Shown in pieces: positions 8,161 through 17,791 of a DNA stretch of 64,000 nt (positions within the stretch are counted from its first letter, which is position 1; the number at the start of each line of letters is the position of its first letter). Made by a program: the position numbers and the translations under genes. The stretch lies in contig NZ_PYOM01000003.1 in the NCBI RefSeq assembly GCF_003026365.1, positions 248,001-312,000 on the forward strand, read 5' to 3'. The notes under the pieces were generated by a model that had not been told where the DNA came from, did no database searches, and worked only from the letters and a program-made list of their open reading frames with translations. Source of the stretch: Photobacterium angustum (GTDB lineage Bacteria; Pseudomonadota; Gammaproteobacteria; Enterobacterales; Vibrionaceae).

Positions 8161-10300
8161 GAAAAAAACACTATTACTGCTGGTCATTCTCAGCCTTATT
8201 GCGTTATGGCTACATTTTGACCTCGGCCAATACCTTACCCTTGAGTTCATCAAGCAAGAGCAATTAGCCCTACAAGCAAAAATTGAAAGTCAGCTTTTCA
8301 CTGCTTACTTATCTTTCTTTGTACTTTATATTGCCGTGACAGCCCTTTCCTTACCCGGCGCTGCAATTTTAACGCTACTTGGTGCGGCATTATTTGGCTT
8401 TTGGTCTAGCCTTATTATTATTTCTTTTGCCAGCACTATAGGTGCAACATTAGCTTTTCTATCAAGCCGCTACATTTTACAGGACTGGGTACAGCAGCGG
8501 TTTGGGCAACGCCTCGCTACCATAAATCAAGGAATCGAAAACGAAGGCGCATTTTATCTATTAACGTTGCGTTTAATCCCTGTGGTGCCGTTTTTTCTGA
8601 TCAACTTACTGATGGGTTTGACTCCGATTAAAACTCGTACCTTCTTCTTTGTCAGTCAGCTTGGCATGCTGGCTGGAACTGCTATTTATGTGAATGCCGG
8701 TACCCAACTGAGTAACATTAATAGTTTGAGTGAAATCATCTCATTTCCTGTATTGATATCTCTTGTATTACTCGGGATCTTCCCACTGATCGCAAAAACT
8801 CTTATTAACTACATCAAAGGCCAAAAGGTTTATAGCGGTTGGCAAAAACCTATAGCATTTGATCAAAACCTAGTGGTGATTGGTGCGGGTGCAGGCGGTT
8901 TAGTCAGTTCCTATATCGCGGCAGCCGTAAAAGCAGAAGTCACATTAATTGAACGTCATAAAATGGGTGGCGACTGCTTAAACACAGGTTGTGTGCCATC
9001 TAAAGCATTGATCCGTGTAGCTCATAGCGCTTATGAACTGCAACGGGCACAACAATTTGGTATTGAAGCTAAAATTGAAAACATCGACTTTAAAGCAGTT
9101 ATGACACGTGTTCACAACGTTATCAAAGATATCGAACCGCATGATTCTATTGAACGTTACAGCAAGCTTGGTGTGAATTGTGTCCAAGGTGACGCGACGA
9201 TTTTGTCGCCTTGGGAAGTAGAAGTTAACGGCAAAGTGATCACTACGCGTAACATTATTATCGCAACAGGGGCTTCCCCATTGTTGCCCAATATTTCAGG
9301 CTTAAACACAGTCAATCCATTAACGTCCGATAACCTATGGCAACTAGATACTTTACCTAAAAAGTTATTGATTTTGGGTGGTGGTCCTATTGGTTGTGAA
9401 TTAGCTCAAGCGTTTAATCGTCTTGGCGCATCTGTCATCTTAGTTGAAATGGCAGATCAGCTACTTAATCGTGAAGATAAAGATGCAGCCGATTTAATCT
9501 ATCAAAAGCTAACTCATGAAGGTGTTAGAGTACTTCTTAAACACAAAGCCGTTAGTTTTGTAGAGAAGGGATCTGCGCAATATCACCACGTTAAGCTTGA
9601 TGATCTTACGACAGAGCAAACGGTCGACGTTAAATTTGATCAGGTTATTGTGGCGCTAGGTCGTGTTGCTAATACCAAAGGTTTTGGTTTGGAGCAGCTA
9701 AAATTAGCAACCAACCCGCAAGGAACTATCAAAGTTAACCAATACCTACAAACGCAATATCCTAATATATATGCTGTGGGTGATGTGGCTGGTCCTTTCC
9801 AATTAACTCATGCAGCAGCACATCAAGCATGGTATGCCTCAGTAAATAGTTTATTTAGTACATTCAAAAAGTTTAAAGCTGATTACTCGGTATTACCTGC
9901 CGTTACATATACTGCGCCGGAGTTAGCTCGAGTTGGTCTCAATGAAAAAGAGGCTATTTCACAAAATATCGATTATCGAACATATACTTACCCTATATCC
10001 GATTTAGACCGAGCGATTGCCGACAATGCTGCCGAAGGTTTCGTTAAAGTTCTAACCCCGCCCAATAGCGATAAGATTTTAGGGGTTACTATTGTCGGTC
10101 ATCATGGCGGTGAACTACTGGCAGAATTTACCTTAGCAATGCGCTATAAACTGGGGTTGAATAAGATTTTATCAACGATTCACCCTTATCCCACTATGAG
10201 TGAAGCCACTAAATATACGGCAGGTGTATGGAAACAGGCCAATGCCCCACAAAAGTTATTAGCAATGGTTAAACGTTATCATCAATGGATGCGTAAATAG
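8153..10300 (+). CDS. TVP38/TMEM64 membrane domain fused to pyridine nucleotide-disulfide oxidoreductase
   Basis: A 715-residue two-part protein. Residues 1-225 form a SNARE-associated/VTT membrane domain like YdjX/YdjZ (PGAAILTLLGAALFGFW, RLIPVVPFFLINLLMGL). From about 236 onward is a soluble FAD/NAD(P)H disulfide oxidoreductase with GAGAGG (244-249), the redox cysteines CLNTGC (275-280), a second nucleotide site (LILGGGPIGCELAQAF) and a dimerisation domain. It resembles mercuric reductase but lacks both the N-terminal metal-binding domain and the C-terminal cysteine pair, so mercury reduction is unlikely. It probably delivers electrons at the membrane to an unknown partner, perhaps the CxxC protein encoded just upstream. 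Confidence 0.85.
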   Translation: MNKKKTLLLLVILSLIALWLHFDLGQYLTLEFIKQEQLALQAKIESQLFTAYLSFFVLYIAVTALSLPGAAILTLLGAALFGFWSSLIIISFASTIGATLAFLSSRYILQDWVQQRFGQRLATINQGIENEGAFYLLTLRLIPVVPFFLINLLMGLTPIKTRTFFFVSQLGMLAGTAIYVNAGTQLSNINSLSEIISFPVLISLVLLGIFPLIAKTLINYIKGQKVYSGWQKPIAFDQNLVVIGAGAGGLVSSYIAAAVKAEVTLIERHKMGGDCLNTGCVPSKALIRVAHSAYELQRAQQFGIEAKIENIDFKAVMTRVHNVIKDIEPHDSIERYSKLGVNCVQGDATILSPWEVEVNGKVITTRNIIIATGASPLLPNISGLNTVNPLTSDNLWQLDTLPKKLLILGGGPIGCELAQAFNRLGASVILVEMADQLLNREDKDAADLIYQKLTHEGVRVLLKHKAVSFVEKGSAQYHHVKLDDLTTEQTVDVKFDQVIVALGRVANTKGFGLEQLKLATNPQGTIKVNQYLQTQYPNIYAVGDVAGPFQLTHAAAHQAWYASVNSLFSTFKKFKADYSVLPAVTYTAPELARVGLNEKEAISQNIDYRTYTYPISDLDRAIADNAAEGFVKVLTPPNSDKILGVTIVGHHGGELLAEFTLAMRYKLGLNKILSTIHPYPTMSEATKYTAGVWKQANAPQKLLAMVKRYHQWMRK

Positions 10301-10338
10301 GTCATTCGGTACAAGGAATTAAAAAGGACGAAACTCTG

Positions 10339-11556
10339 ATGATGAAAAAAAATGTACTAAAAGCCTTGTCGAAAGGCATCGCGTTATCGTTAACAATTTC
10401 TAGCTTCGCTTACGCTGAAGAAACGAAAGCACCTGCAAATGAAAGTCAAAGCTGGCAACAAATTGAACAAAAAGCCAAAGGTCAAACCGTCTACTTCAAT
10501 GCATGGGGTGGCAGTCAAGAAATCAATGACTACTTAAAATGGGCCGATAAACAACTACAGAAAAGTTACGGTGTAACACTAAAGCAAGTCAAAGTCACTG
10601 ATATCGCTGAAACGACCCAGCGCTTACTGGCAGAAAAAACAGCAGGGAAAAATACCAACGGTGGGGTTGATTTAGTTTGGATCAATGGTGAAAACTTTCG
10701 TTCAATGAAGCAACACCACCTCTTGTACGGTCCTTTTACTCAACAGTTACCCAATTGGAAGTATGTTGATACTAAGCTACCTATTGATCAAGATTTCAGC
10801 GAGCCTACAGAAGGCTATGAAGCACCTTGGGGGGTTGGACAATTGGTATTCATTTACGATACCAGTGTGCTTAAACAACCACCTCGAAGCTTTAAAGAGC
10901 TGTTAGCATTAGCGCAAAAGTACCCAGGTAAGATCAGCTACCCTCGCCCACCAGAGTTTCATGGTAGCAGTTTTTTAAAAGCAGCATTGCTAGAGCTCAC
11001 TAACGATAAAAAAGCACTCTATCAGCCATTATCATTACCTGCAGAAAAAACGCTATTTAATAATGTGACAGCACCGCTTTGGCATTATTTAGATCAGCTC
11101 CATAAAGTGGCATGGCGTGGTGGTAAACAGTTCCCAGCGGGCACTGCAGAAACAGTACAGCTGCTTGACGATCAGCAATTATTATTGGCTGTCACTTTTA
11201 ACCCCAACGCCGCCTCTGCCGCAATTGAGAACGGTAATTTAACTGAAAATGCGAAAACCTATGCCTTTAAGCAAGGGGCATTAACCAATATTCACTTTTT
11301 AGCGATACCATGGAATGCATCAGCAAAAGAAGGGGCACTGGTTGCGATAAACTTTTTAATGAGCCCAGAAGCACAAGCACGTAAATCAGACACCAAGATT
11401 TGGGGCGATCCAACATTGCTAAAAGCTGAAGCCTTTAGCCAATTAGCTGAACCTTATAAGAGCCAGTCTTTTGAGCTTTATCCATCGATTGCTGAGCCCA
11501 ACCCTACATGGCTAATGGCCATTGAGCATGAATGGCAAAAGCGTTACGGACACTAA
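10339..11556 (+). CDS. ynjB: YnjB-like ABC transporter substrate-binding protein
   Basis: A 405-residue exported protein with a signal peptide ending near SSFAYA. It has an extracellular solute-binding fold; QTVYFNAWGGSQEINDYLKWA is typical of YnjB. The ligand is unknown. In E. coli and many vibrios ynjB is followed by the permease ynjC and ATPase ynjD. Here a terminator and an opposite-strand gene follow at once, so the transporter is incomplete at this locus. Spacing of 38 bases from the fusion gene supports co-transcription with ynjA. Confidence 0.85.
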   Translation: MMKKNVLKALSKGIALSLTISSFAYAEETKAPANESQSWQQIEQKAKGQTVYFNAWGGSQEINDYLKWADKQLQKSYGVTLKQVKVTDIAETTQRLLAEKTAGKNTNGGVDLVWINGENFRSMKQHHLLYGPFTQQLPNWKYVDTKLPIDQDFSEPTEGYEAPWGVGQLVFIYDTSVLKQPPRSFKELLALAQKYPGKISYPRPPEFHGSSFLKAALLELTNDKKALYQPLSLPAEKTLFNNVTAPLWHYLDQLHKVAWRGGKQFPAGTAETVQLLDDQQLLLAVTFNPNAASAAIENGNLTENAKTYAFKQGALTNIHFLAIPWNASAKEGALVAINFLMSPEAQARKSDTKIWGDPTLLKAEAFSQLAEPYKSQSFELYPSIAEPNPTWLMAIEHEWQKRYGH

Positions 11557-11583
11557 ACTTTGTTACGTGCTCTAACTGTTATT

Positions 11584-11650
11584 AAAACAGCCAGCTCATC
11601 ACTGTGCTCTGCTCTTTCATCAGCAAGTTCAATGACACGCTGGCTGTTTT
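11584..11650. terminator. Shared terminator between ynjB and the yibE-like gene
   Basis: AAAACAGCCAGC (11584-11595) and GCTGGCTGTTTT (11639-11650) are perfect inverted copies around a 43-base loop, with A-runs and T-runs on the outer sides. It can serve both converging transcripts. Confidence 0.65.
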
Positions 11651-11652
11651 TA

Positions 11653-12753
11653 TTAAGCTTCTTCTAATTCGATTTGCGCGTTAGGCTCAAACTCTTTACT
11701 GATCATCCAACATGCTATCCATGCCGTAATAGGTGCAACAATAATCAAGGATAAACTACCAATTAATGTTCGTGCAATTTCGGCTGCCACGACTTTCATG
11801 TTAATAATTTGCATCACATCGTTACCACGACTCGCAAACAACATAATCATTGTTAAAAAACTGCCTGAATAGGCTAACAATAACGTGGTTGTCATCGTAC
11901 CAATCACCGCATTGCCGACTCGAAAACCTGATCTCAACAAATCCATTTGATTCATTTCTGGCGCATTAATTTTTAGCTCTTCCATCGTTGCTGCCATTTC
12001 CATCGCAACATCCATTGCCGCCCCACTAGCACCAATTAAAATGGCTGCATACAGAATATCTAGCATGTTTAAATACATGCCCGTTTCAAACAATAAAGGC
12101 TGAGCTAAAGGTTGTGTCATACCGTCTAAATGAAGTAACTTGCCGACCAACACACACAAGATCATAGTAACAATTAATCCAATAATCGTGCCTGCCAATG
12201 CCGCCTTTCCTTTTGCTGTCCAACCAGCAACGGACAAAATGATCAAACTACACAACATCAATAAACATACGGCTGTTACTAACAAAGGAGAATAACCCGC
12301 CATAAGTCCAGGGATCAGAAGTTCTACGATGATCACAATAGATCCAATGAACGACAGTAACGCTTTGGCACCGACTTTTCGTGCATACAGTAACAGGCCT
12401 AAACTAAAGGCAATTGCTAAACCGATTAATGCAGGAAGACGATAACGAGATATCACCCTTGTACGTGTGTGATCATTATTCGCTATCGCAACTAAAACGC
12501 GATCGCCAACCTGATAATATTCATCATATTCCATCGCACCATTCATCAAATTATAAGCAACGACTTTTTTATCATTACTCAGCGTTAAATCTAACGCCTG
12601 CTCTCCCAGACGATTACTACCAATAATTGTGACCTTGCTGTTATTAACCGCAGTTACCTCACCGACTTTATAGTCAGATCCTGTCACACCTTGACTAAAC
12701 ATTTCACAACACGTCACCAGAAGAACGATAAAGGCTAAAATCACACCGCGCAT
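11653..12753 (-). CDS. YibE/F-like multi-pass membrane protein
   Basis: A 366-residue membrane protein of the YibE/F family. It has an N-terminal hydrophobic segment, an extracytoplasmic beta-rich domain (about residues 25-105), then some seven membrane helices. The family motif region is DILYAAILIGASGAAMDVAMEMAATMEEL. The function is unknown. The ATG at 12753 has a GGA ribosome site at suitable spacing and is preferred over a TTG four codons upstream. It follows phoA on the same strand but a strong terminator separates them. Confidence 0.75.
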   Translation of the reverse strand: MRGVILAFIVLLVTCCEMFSQGVTGSDYKVGEVTAVNNSKVTIIGSNRLGEQALDLTLSNDKKVVAYNLMNGAMEYDEYYQVGDRVLVAIANNDHTRTRVISRYRLPALIGLAIAFSLGLLLYARKVGAKALLSFIGSIVIIVELLIPGLMAGYSPLLVTAVCLLMLCSLIILSVAGWTAKGKAALAGTIIGLIVTMILCVLVGKLLHLDGMTQPLAQPLLFETGMYLNMLDILYAAILIGASGAAMDVAMEMAATMEELKINAPEMNQMDLLRSGFRVGNAVIGTMTTTLLLAYSGSFLTMIMLFASRGNDVMQIINMKVVAAEIARTLIGSLSLIIVAPITAWIACWMISKEFEPNAQIELEEA

Positions 12754-12782
12754 GTTTGTTTCCAACTGCTTTAAAAACTACG

Positions 12783-12807
12783 AAAAAAGGCTGTCCAAGA
12801 CAGCCTT
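12783..12807 (-). terminator. Intrinsic terminator of phoA
   Basis: On the minus strand AGGCTGTC-TTG-GACAGCCT forms a perfect 8-bp stem followed by six T. It lies directly after the alkaline phosphatase stop codon. Confidence 0.9.
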
Positions 12808-12824
12808 TACCTAAAAATTAATAC

Positions 12825-14246
12825 CTAACTACCAATTTTTACGTTCATTAATGTCGCTAATGTTTTTGCCACTTGGGTGTTATCTTCAAAATTGCCAAAT
12901 TTCTCAGCGCCGACACCGACAGCAGAAAGCGGTAATTGTGTCGCGGTATGTGCATAGCTTGTCCAATAAACACCTGCTCGTTGTGAAGTGATGTGCGCTA
13001 CAGCAATAGCTACCGGATCGTACCCACCATAAGTCGCGTCATTATGCGTGCTGTAACCGTCAAAATCGGTGATATTTTTAGCACGAAGTTCGTCATCGAT
13101 ATCCATCGCATGATTTAGCGTTTGCAGCTCTTCCTTAGTCAGCAACTTTAGACCAAAGTGTTGATCAATATGCTTCATGAAGGCTTTACGATCGCCGTTA
13201 TAAACACCTTGAAGCTTATCTTCGATAGACTCATCAACGCCTTTTAGCTTATCTAACTGTACAAAATAGTTTTCACCTAAGCCTAAGCCCATACCACCGG
13301 TTTCATGATCGCCCGCAACAATAATTAGCGTTTCATCTTTATGATGTTCATAAAAATCTACTGCCGCTTTTACCGCTTGATCAAATGCGATGGTATCTTG
13401 AATCACAGTTGATACATCATTGGCATGTGCCGCGTGATCAATTCGACCACCTTCTACCAACATGAAGAAACCATCAGGATCGTACTTCAATGTTTCGATC
13501 GCTTTTGACGTCATCTGCGCTAAAGATGGTGTATTAAGATCTTTCTTACGATCAATTTCATAAGGAAGATGTGATGATGCAAAAGAGGCAAAAACCTTTT
13601 GCGAGTTAGTTGGATGGAATGCTAAGAAATCCGCCGAAGAATCAACACCAATAAAAGTGTGGTAGCCTTTTTGTTTGAACCCATCAACAAGGTTCTTACC
13701 GTCTTTACGTTTACTGCCTTCGCCATTAATAAAGTGACGATAGCCACCACCAGCAAAGAAATCGACATTTGATGCTAGGTAATCATTGGCAATTTCGTTT
13801 TCGTTATCACGGCTAATGTTTTTAGCAACAAAAGTTGCTGGTGTCGCATGTGTTAAACGTGTAGTGGTAACAATACCTGTTGCCATCCCCTTGTCTTTAG
13901 CAGCATCCAATGTTGAGCGTAACTTATGCCCTTTTGGATCCATTGCAATGACGCCATTATCCGTTTTTACCCCTGTAGCTAATGCTGTACCCGCAGCAGC
14001 TGAATCAGTCACTAAAGTATTAGCTGAATGGGTGGTAATGATCCCTGCTACAGGCATTGCATTAATGGCTAAACGTTGTGCCTCATCCCCATTTTGTTGC
14101 TGCAAATAGTATTCACTGATCTGGCGTTGGGCTGTGCCCATACCGTCACCAATCATAAAGAAAACGTATTTCGGCGCATCTGCTGCATGAGCGCCAAGAG
14201 AAAAAAGTAAAGATGATGCAATTAAAGTGGGTTTTAAAATAGACAT
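12825..14246 (-). CDS. phoA: Alkaline phosphatase
   Basis: A 473-residue periplasmic alkaline phosphatase with a signal peptide ending near SLGAHA. The first metal aspartate lies in FFMIGDGMGTAQ (Asp34), and the nucleophilic serine is in VTDSAAAGTALATG (Ser82). Zinc-ligand histidines are seen in EGGRIDHAAHAND and AGDHETGGMG. It hydrolyses phosphate monoesters in the periplasm. A start 15 codons upstream is possible, but ATG 14246 places the signal peptide at the N terminus. No clear Pho box was found upstream. Confidence 0.92.
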   Translation of the reverse strand: MSILKPTLIASSLLFSLGAHAADAPKYVFFMIGDGMGTAQRQISEYYLQQQNGDEAQRLAINAMPVAGIITTHSANTLVTDSAAAGTALATGVKTDNGVIAMDPKGHKLRSTLDAAKDKGMATGIVTTTRLTHATPATFVAKNISRDNENEIANDYLASNVDFFAGGGYRHFINGEGSKRKDGKNLVDGFKQKGYHTFIGVDSSADFLAFHPTNSQKVFASFASSHLPYEIDRKKDLNTPSLAQMTSKAIETLKYDPDGFFMLVEGGRIDHAAHANDVSTVIQDTIAFDQAVKAAVDFYEHHKDETLIIVAGDHETGGMGLGLGENYFVQLDKLKGVDESIEDKLQGVYNGDRKAFMKHIDQHFGLKLLTKEELQTLNHAMDIDDELRAKNITDFDGYSTHNDATYGGYDPVAIAVAHITSQRAGVYWTSYAHTATQLPLSAVGVGAEKFGNFEDNTQVAKTLATLMNVKIGS

Positions 14247-14360
14247 TGCTAACTCGCTGTTTTTATTGAATGCGAGCAACCTACATTGCATTTATTAAAC
14301 AATTCTTACAAAACACATTATATTCTGCAAGGGTATTATCAATGGAATCAATATCACTTT

Positions 14361-15269
14361 TTAACGCATCCATTCATGATGAAGTTGCTCACTGTCGCCC
14401 AAGTAGTCGAGTAACCAACTTACGGCTGGACTCAAAGTTTCTGTATTCCACGCTAAACAACAAGGACTCATTGAAGGCTTCACCGCGAGCTCTTTTTCCA
14501 CCAGCTCTCCTGATTCAATTTTACTTATCGCCATATGGCTAGGAACAACAGAAATACCCAGCCCTGCTTGTAAACATTGAAATGCACTGTGCCAACTTGG
14601 CACCATGATCCGACGTTGGTTATCCATTAGCCAATTTGTACGTGTTCGTTTTGGTAACGTTCGTGAGGTATCCTCTAAACAGATAGCAGGATATTGCGCT
14701 AATTCAAAAGGCTCTATAGGATGTGTTGCCATTGCTAAAGGATGATCTGGCGATACCACAAACTTCCACGTTAAAACGCCCATATCACGATAATCAAAAC
14801 TGCCACCGATTGGCACTGCAGCAGTTGCGCCAATGGCAATATCAGCCCGTCCATCAGCTAAGGCATCCCATACCCCATTAAATACTTCCATTGTCAGGTG
14901 AAGCTCTACATCAGGGAAGTGTAGATAGAAATCTCGAACAAGGGTATTCACTCTACTTTGACGTACCACAGTATCTAGTGCGATAGAAACATTTTCTGAC
15001 CAACCATTGGCTACCCGTTGGGTTTGATATTTAATGGTATCCATCTGTTTAATAAGTTTGCGCGCTTCTTCAACAAAGTACTCACCCGCAGGTGTCAATT
15101 TAACCTGCCTATGCAATCGAACAAATAATTCGACAACTAATCGCTCTTCTATTAACCGAACTGTATAACTTATCGCACTAGGGACTTTATGTAATTCTTC
15201 AGCAGCAGCAGAGAAGCTGCCACGACGGGCAACTACGTCAATAACTTGGAGATCGTTGTATGAAAACAT
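14361..15269 (-). CDS. punR: PunR, LysR-family activator of purine nucleoside exporter
   Basis: A 302-residue LysR regulator. The DNA-binding helix-turn-helix is RRGSFSAAAEELHKVPSAIS. It shows clear resemblance to E. coli YdhB/PunR throughout, including EVFNGVWDALADGRADIAIG and EDTSRTLPKR. PunR activates punC. The gene is divergent from the punC orthologue, with a 105-bp shared intergenic region that should hold its operator, the same arrangement as in E. coli. Confidence 0.87.
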   Translation of the reverse strand: MFSYNDLQVIDVVARRGSFSAAAEELHKVPSAISYTVRLIEERLVVELFVRLHRQVKLTPAGEYFVEEARKLIKQMDTIKYQTQRVANGWSENVSIALDTVVRQSRVNTLVRDFYLHFPDVELHLTMEVFNGVWDALADGRADIAIGATAAVPIGGSFDYRDMGVLTWKFVVSPDHPLAMATHPIEPFELAQYPAICLEDTSRTLPKRTRTNWLMDNQRRIMVPSWHSAFQCLQAGLGISVVPSHMAISKIESGELVEKELAVKPSMSPCCLAWNTETLSPAVSWLLDYLGDSEQLHHEWMR

Positions 15270-15374
15270 ATCAAATCAAATTTTTTGAAAGCAATGTTTA
15301 AATATTAGCGTTTCACAGTAATTTAAACCAGTATTACACTGCACATATGTCATATAGATATAGTTATAATAAAA

Positions 15375-16595
15375 ATGAATAAACAAAACACTAAACCATC
15401 AAAAATCACCCTGTTTTGGTTCGCTTGCTTAAGCATGCTGGGCTTTTTAGCCACAGATATGTATTTACCTGCGTTTGAAACGATTCGTGCCGACTTTGCT
15501 ACAACCCAATCTCTTATCGGCCTTTCACTAAGTATTTTTTTACTCGGCATGGCATTAGGCCAACTGATTTACGGCCCACTATCTGATCGTATTGGACGTA
15601 TTAAAGTACTACTTGGCGGTATTGCTCTATTTAGCCTTGGCTCTTTAGCCTCTGCTTTTGCGCCAAACATTGAAGTGTTCTTATTAGCACGTTTCGCTCA
15701 AGCATTAGGTGCATGTAGCGCAACGGTTATTTGGCAGGCAGTGGTTGTTGATCGTTACGAAGGTAAAACTTCTGAGCGTGTGTTCGCAACAATTATGCCG
15801 CTTGTAGCGTTATCTCCAGCATTAGCACCATTATTAGGCGCACTGCTTGAGCATCACGTAGGTTGGCGCAGCATCTTTATTGCATTAGTCGGTTTTGGTG
15901 CTGTTTTAGCAATGCTAACGCTTAAAGAAAAAGAAAGTGCTGCATTAGATAAAGAGCAAGAAAGCGTAACGGTTCAACTACGTAAAGACTATAGCCAAAT
16001 CCTACGCTCTAAAAAGTTCTGGGGTAACATGGTTATTTTCGCAGCGTGTTCTGCGGCATTCTTTGCTTACTTAACAGGTTCACCGTTTGTTATGTCTGCA
16101 ATGGGTTACTCAGGTGCAGATATTGGCCTAAGCTACGCACCACAAACTGTAGCATTCATCGTGGGTGGTTACGGTTGTCGTACACTACTTAACCGTTATT
16201 CAGGTAAGCAGCTTCTACCTTGGATTTTAGCGCTATTCTTTGCAAGCGTAGCAGTAATGTTCGTTATCTCTACGACAACAACAGTTACAACAATCTGGCC
16301 TATCTTAATCCCATTCTGCTTCCTAGCAGTAGCGAACGGTGCGATTTACCCGATTGTTATTAGCGCAGCTCTGTCTGACTTTAAAAACTGTAGCGCAACC
16401 GCTGCTGGCCTGCTTAACTTCATGCAGACTATGGTATGTTTTGCGGCTAGTGGTTTAGTTTCAGCATTCGCTGCACACGGCCTACTAACAGTAACAACTG
16501 GCATGTTCATTACCGGCTTTATTGCAATCGTTGGTTTTGTCCTAGTTACTCAAGCTCGTAAAGAAGAGCAAGATGGTAAGCTACAAACTGCGTAA
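15375..16595 (+). CDS. punC: PunC, Bcr/CflA-family MFS purine nucleoside transporter
   Basis: A 406-residue, twelve-helix major facilitator of the Bcr/CflA drug-efflux group. The N-terminal motif FLATDMYLPAF and the loop motif GQLIYGPLSDRIGRI are typical. It matches E. coli YdhC/PunC by sequence style and by its divergent partner punR. PunC moves purine nucleosides and supports growth on adenosine in E. coli. Drug efflux cannot be excluded from sequence alone. A strong terminator follows. Confidence 0.85.
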   Translation: MNKQNTKPSKITLFWFACLSMLGFLATDMYLPAFETIRADFATTQSLIGLSLSIFLLGMALGQLIYGPLSDRIGRIKVLLGGIALFSLGSLASAFAPNIEVFLLARFAQALGACSATVIWQAVVVDRYEGKTSERVFATIMPLVALSPALAPLLGALLEHHVGWRSIFIALVGFGAVLAMLTLKEKESAALDKEQESVTVQLRKDYSQILRSKKFWGNMVIFAACSAAFFAYLTGSPFVMSAMGYSGADIGLSYAPQTVAFIVGGYGCRTLLNRYSGKQLLPWILALFFASVAVMFVISTTTTVTTIWPILIPFCFLAVANGAIYPIVISAALSDFKNCSATAAGLLNFMQTMVCFAASGLVSAFAAHGLLTVTTGMFITGFIAIVGFVLVTQARKEEQDGKLQTA

Positions 16596-16627
16596 TATGC
16601 TTTAGCCAATCTACATACTGGTTTAAC

Positions 16628-16665
16628 AAAAAGGGGGAGCTGAATTATCAGCTCCCCCTTTTTTA
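16628..16665 (+). terminator. Intrinsic terminator of punC
   Basis: GGGGGAGCTGA and TCAGCTCCCCC form an 11-bp GC-rich stem with a short loop, preceded by A and followed by six T. It probably works for this strand with high efficiency. Confidence 0.92.
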
Positions 16666-17413
16666 TGCTTCATTTCAGATTAGTCTTCACCTATAAAAAA
16701 CAGCAGTGAAGGTATGTTTTTAATCGCCAAACAAAAATAGCTAAACAATCCCCCACTTTCATGTCGAATAACACGATCCTATCTTCCTTCTGGGAGGACT
16801 TCCAAATCATAAAATTTCGTAACAATGGCGCCTTGATTACCTTTACCTTAAACCTGATTCCACCAGCAATGGTCAATGCAGTCATTCATCTGACTCTTCC
16901 CGTGTCTAGCCTTTGCGAGTGTTAAAAGGAGCAATAATCTTCCATTTCCCTTTTGCACTTTTGATATAAATACAACGAATAGACGGCCTTTCTTACTTAT
17001 GGCGTTAAAACTGGGGCAATACCTAAGGTTTCTCTATACCCTCTGCTTTCCATTTTAAATTCATAACTTGTCAATATCCCCGTAGCCAAGATTACAAAAA
17101 GCTACATTTCCATACAATCGAATGACAGAACCCCTCTTTAAAACAGTGTACATTTCGCTCCACCAATTCATTCGTTAACGGACCAGTACAATGTATAAAC
17201 CACTTCTGCTTGTTACTCTTTCTTTCGTAATTACGCCGTGCGTATCACCCCGCATCAATTAAACAAGATTTGGTGTCGGTGCTCATTTTTTTCATAAATT
17301 TTCACGCCGAGCCAATAGTTTCGTGTTTTCCAAATTCGATGCACTTCTGTAATCAAGGAGGCTTATCTCTCGAGGCCCCTATTATTTAAGACTAAGCAAT
17401 TAAAGGTCATATT
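16666..17413. other. Long gene-free stretch before dgkA
   Basis: About 750 bases with no supported gene. Short frames (minus 16691-16885; plus 16761-16925; plus 17191-17262) lack ribosome sites and resemble nothing recognised. The local base composition is less AT-rich than other intergenic regions here, so it may be decayed coding DNA. No inverted-repeat ends of an insertion sequence were seen. Confidence 0.4.
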
Positions 17414-17770
17414 TTGAAACCAGGTAAAACAGGTATACGTCGGATATTGGATGCAACCGGCTACTCACTTCAAGGGTTGAAAGCTGCGTGGATTCACGAA
17501 GCTGCTTTTAGACAAGAACTGATACTTACACTCGCACTATCTATCTGTGCATTTTTACTTCCTGTATCCATGTTCGAACGAACAATAATGATAAGCAGCT
17601 TACTGTTAGTCGTCATTGTTGAATTACTAAACTCCGCCATAGAAGCGGTTGTAGACCGTGTCAGTGATGACTGGAATGAACTCAGTGGAAGAGCCAAAGA
17701 TATAGGTTCCGCAGCGGTTTTCGTTGCGCTTGCTCTCGCCCTGTTTGTTTGGGCATCGATTCTTCTTTAA
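17414..17770 (+). CDS. dgkA: Diacylglycerol kinase
   Basis: A 118-residue inner-membrane enzyme with three membrane helices. Catalytic-region motifs are EAAFRQE near residue 35 and LLNSAIEAVVDR and ELSGRAKDIGSAAV in the middle. It phosphorylates diacylglycerol to phosphatidic acid. It begins with TTG 14 bases after an AAAGG ribosome site. It precedes eptA by 21 bases. This is functionally sensible because EptA releases diacylglycerol when it takes phosphoethanolamine from phosphatidylethanolamine. Confidence 0.93.
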   Translation: MKPGKTGIRRILDATGYSLQGLKAAWIHEAAFRQELILTLALSICAFLLPVSMFERTIMISSLLLVVIVELLNSAIEAVVDRVSDDWNELSGRAKDIGSAAVFVALALALFVWASILL

Positions 17771-17791
17771 TCACACCGAAACGGATCCATC

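Noticed and set aside
8153..10300. Mercuric reductase (MerA)
   Set aside because: The flavoenzyme part resembles MerA, but the heavy-metal N-terminal domain and the C-terminal cysteine pair are missing and no mer genes are near.
12414..12626. Plus-strand frame inside the YibE/F-like gene
   Set aside because: Overlaps a well supported membrane protein and shows random composition.
16691..16885. 64-codon minus-strand frame
   Set aside because: No ribosome site and no recognisable family; likely chance.
16761..16925. 54-codon plus-strand frame
   Set aside because: No ribosome site and no family likeness.
17191..17262. 23-residue frame resembling a lipoprotein leader
   Set aside because: Too short, no ribosome site; could be chance or a remnant.
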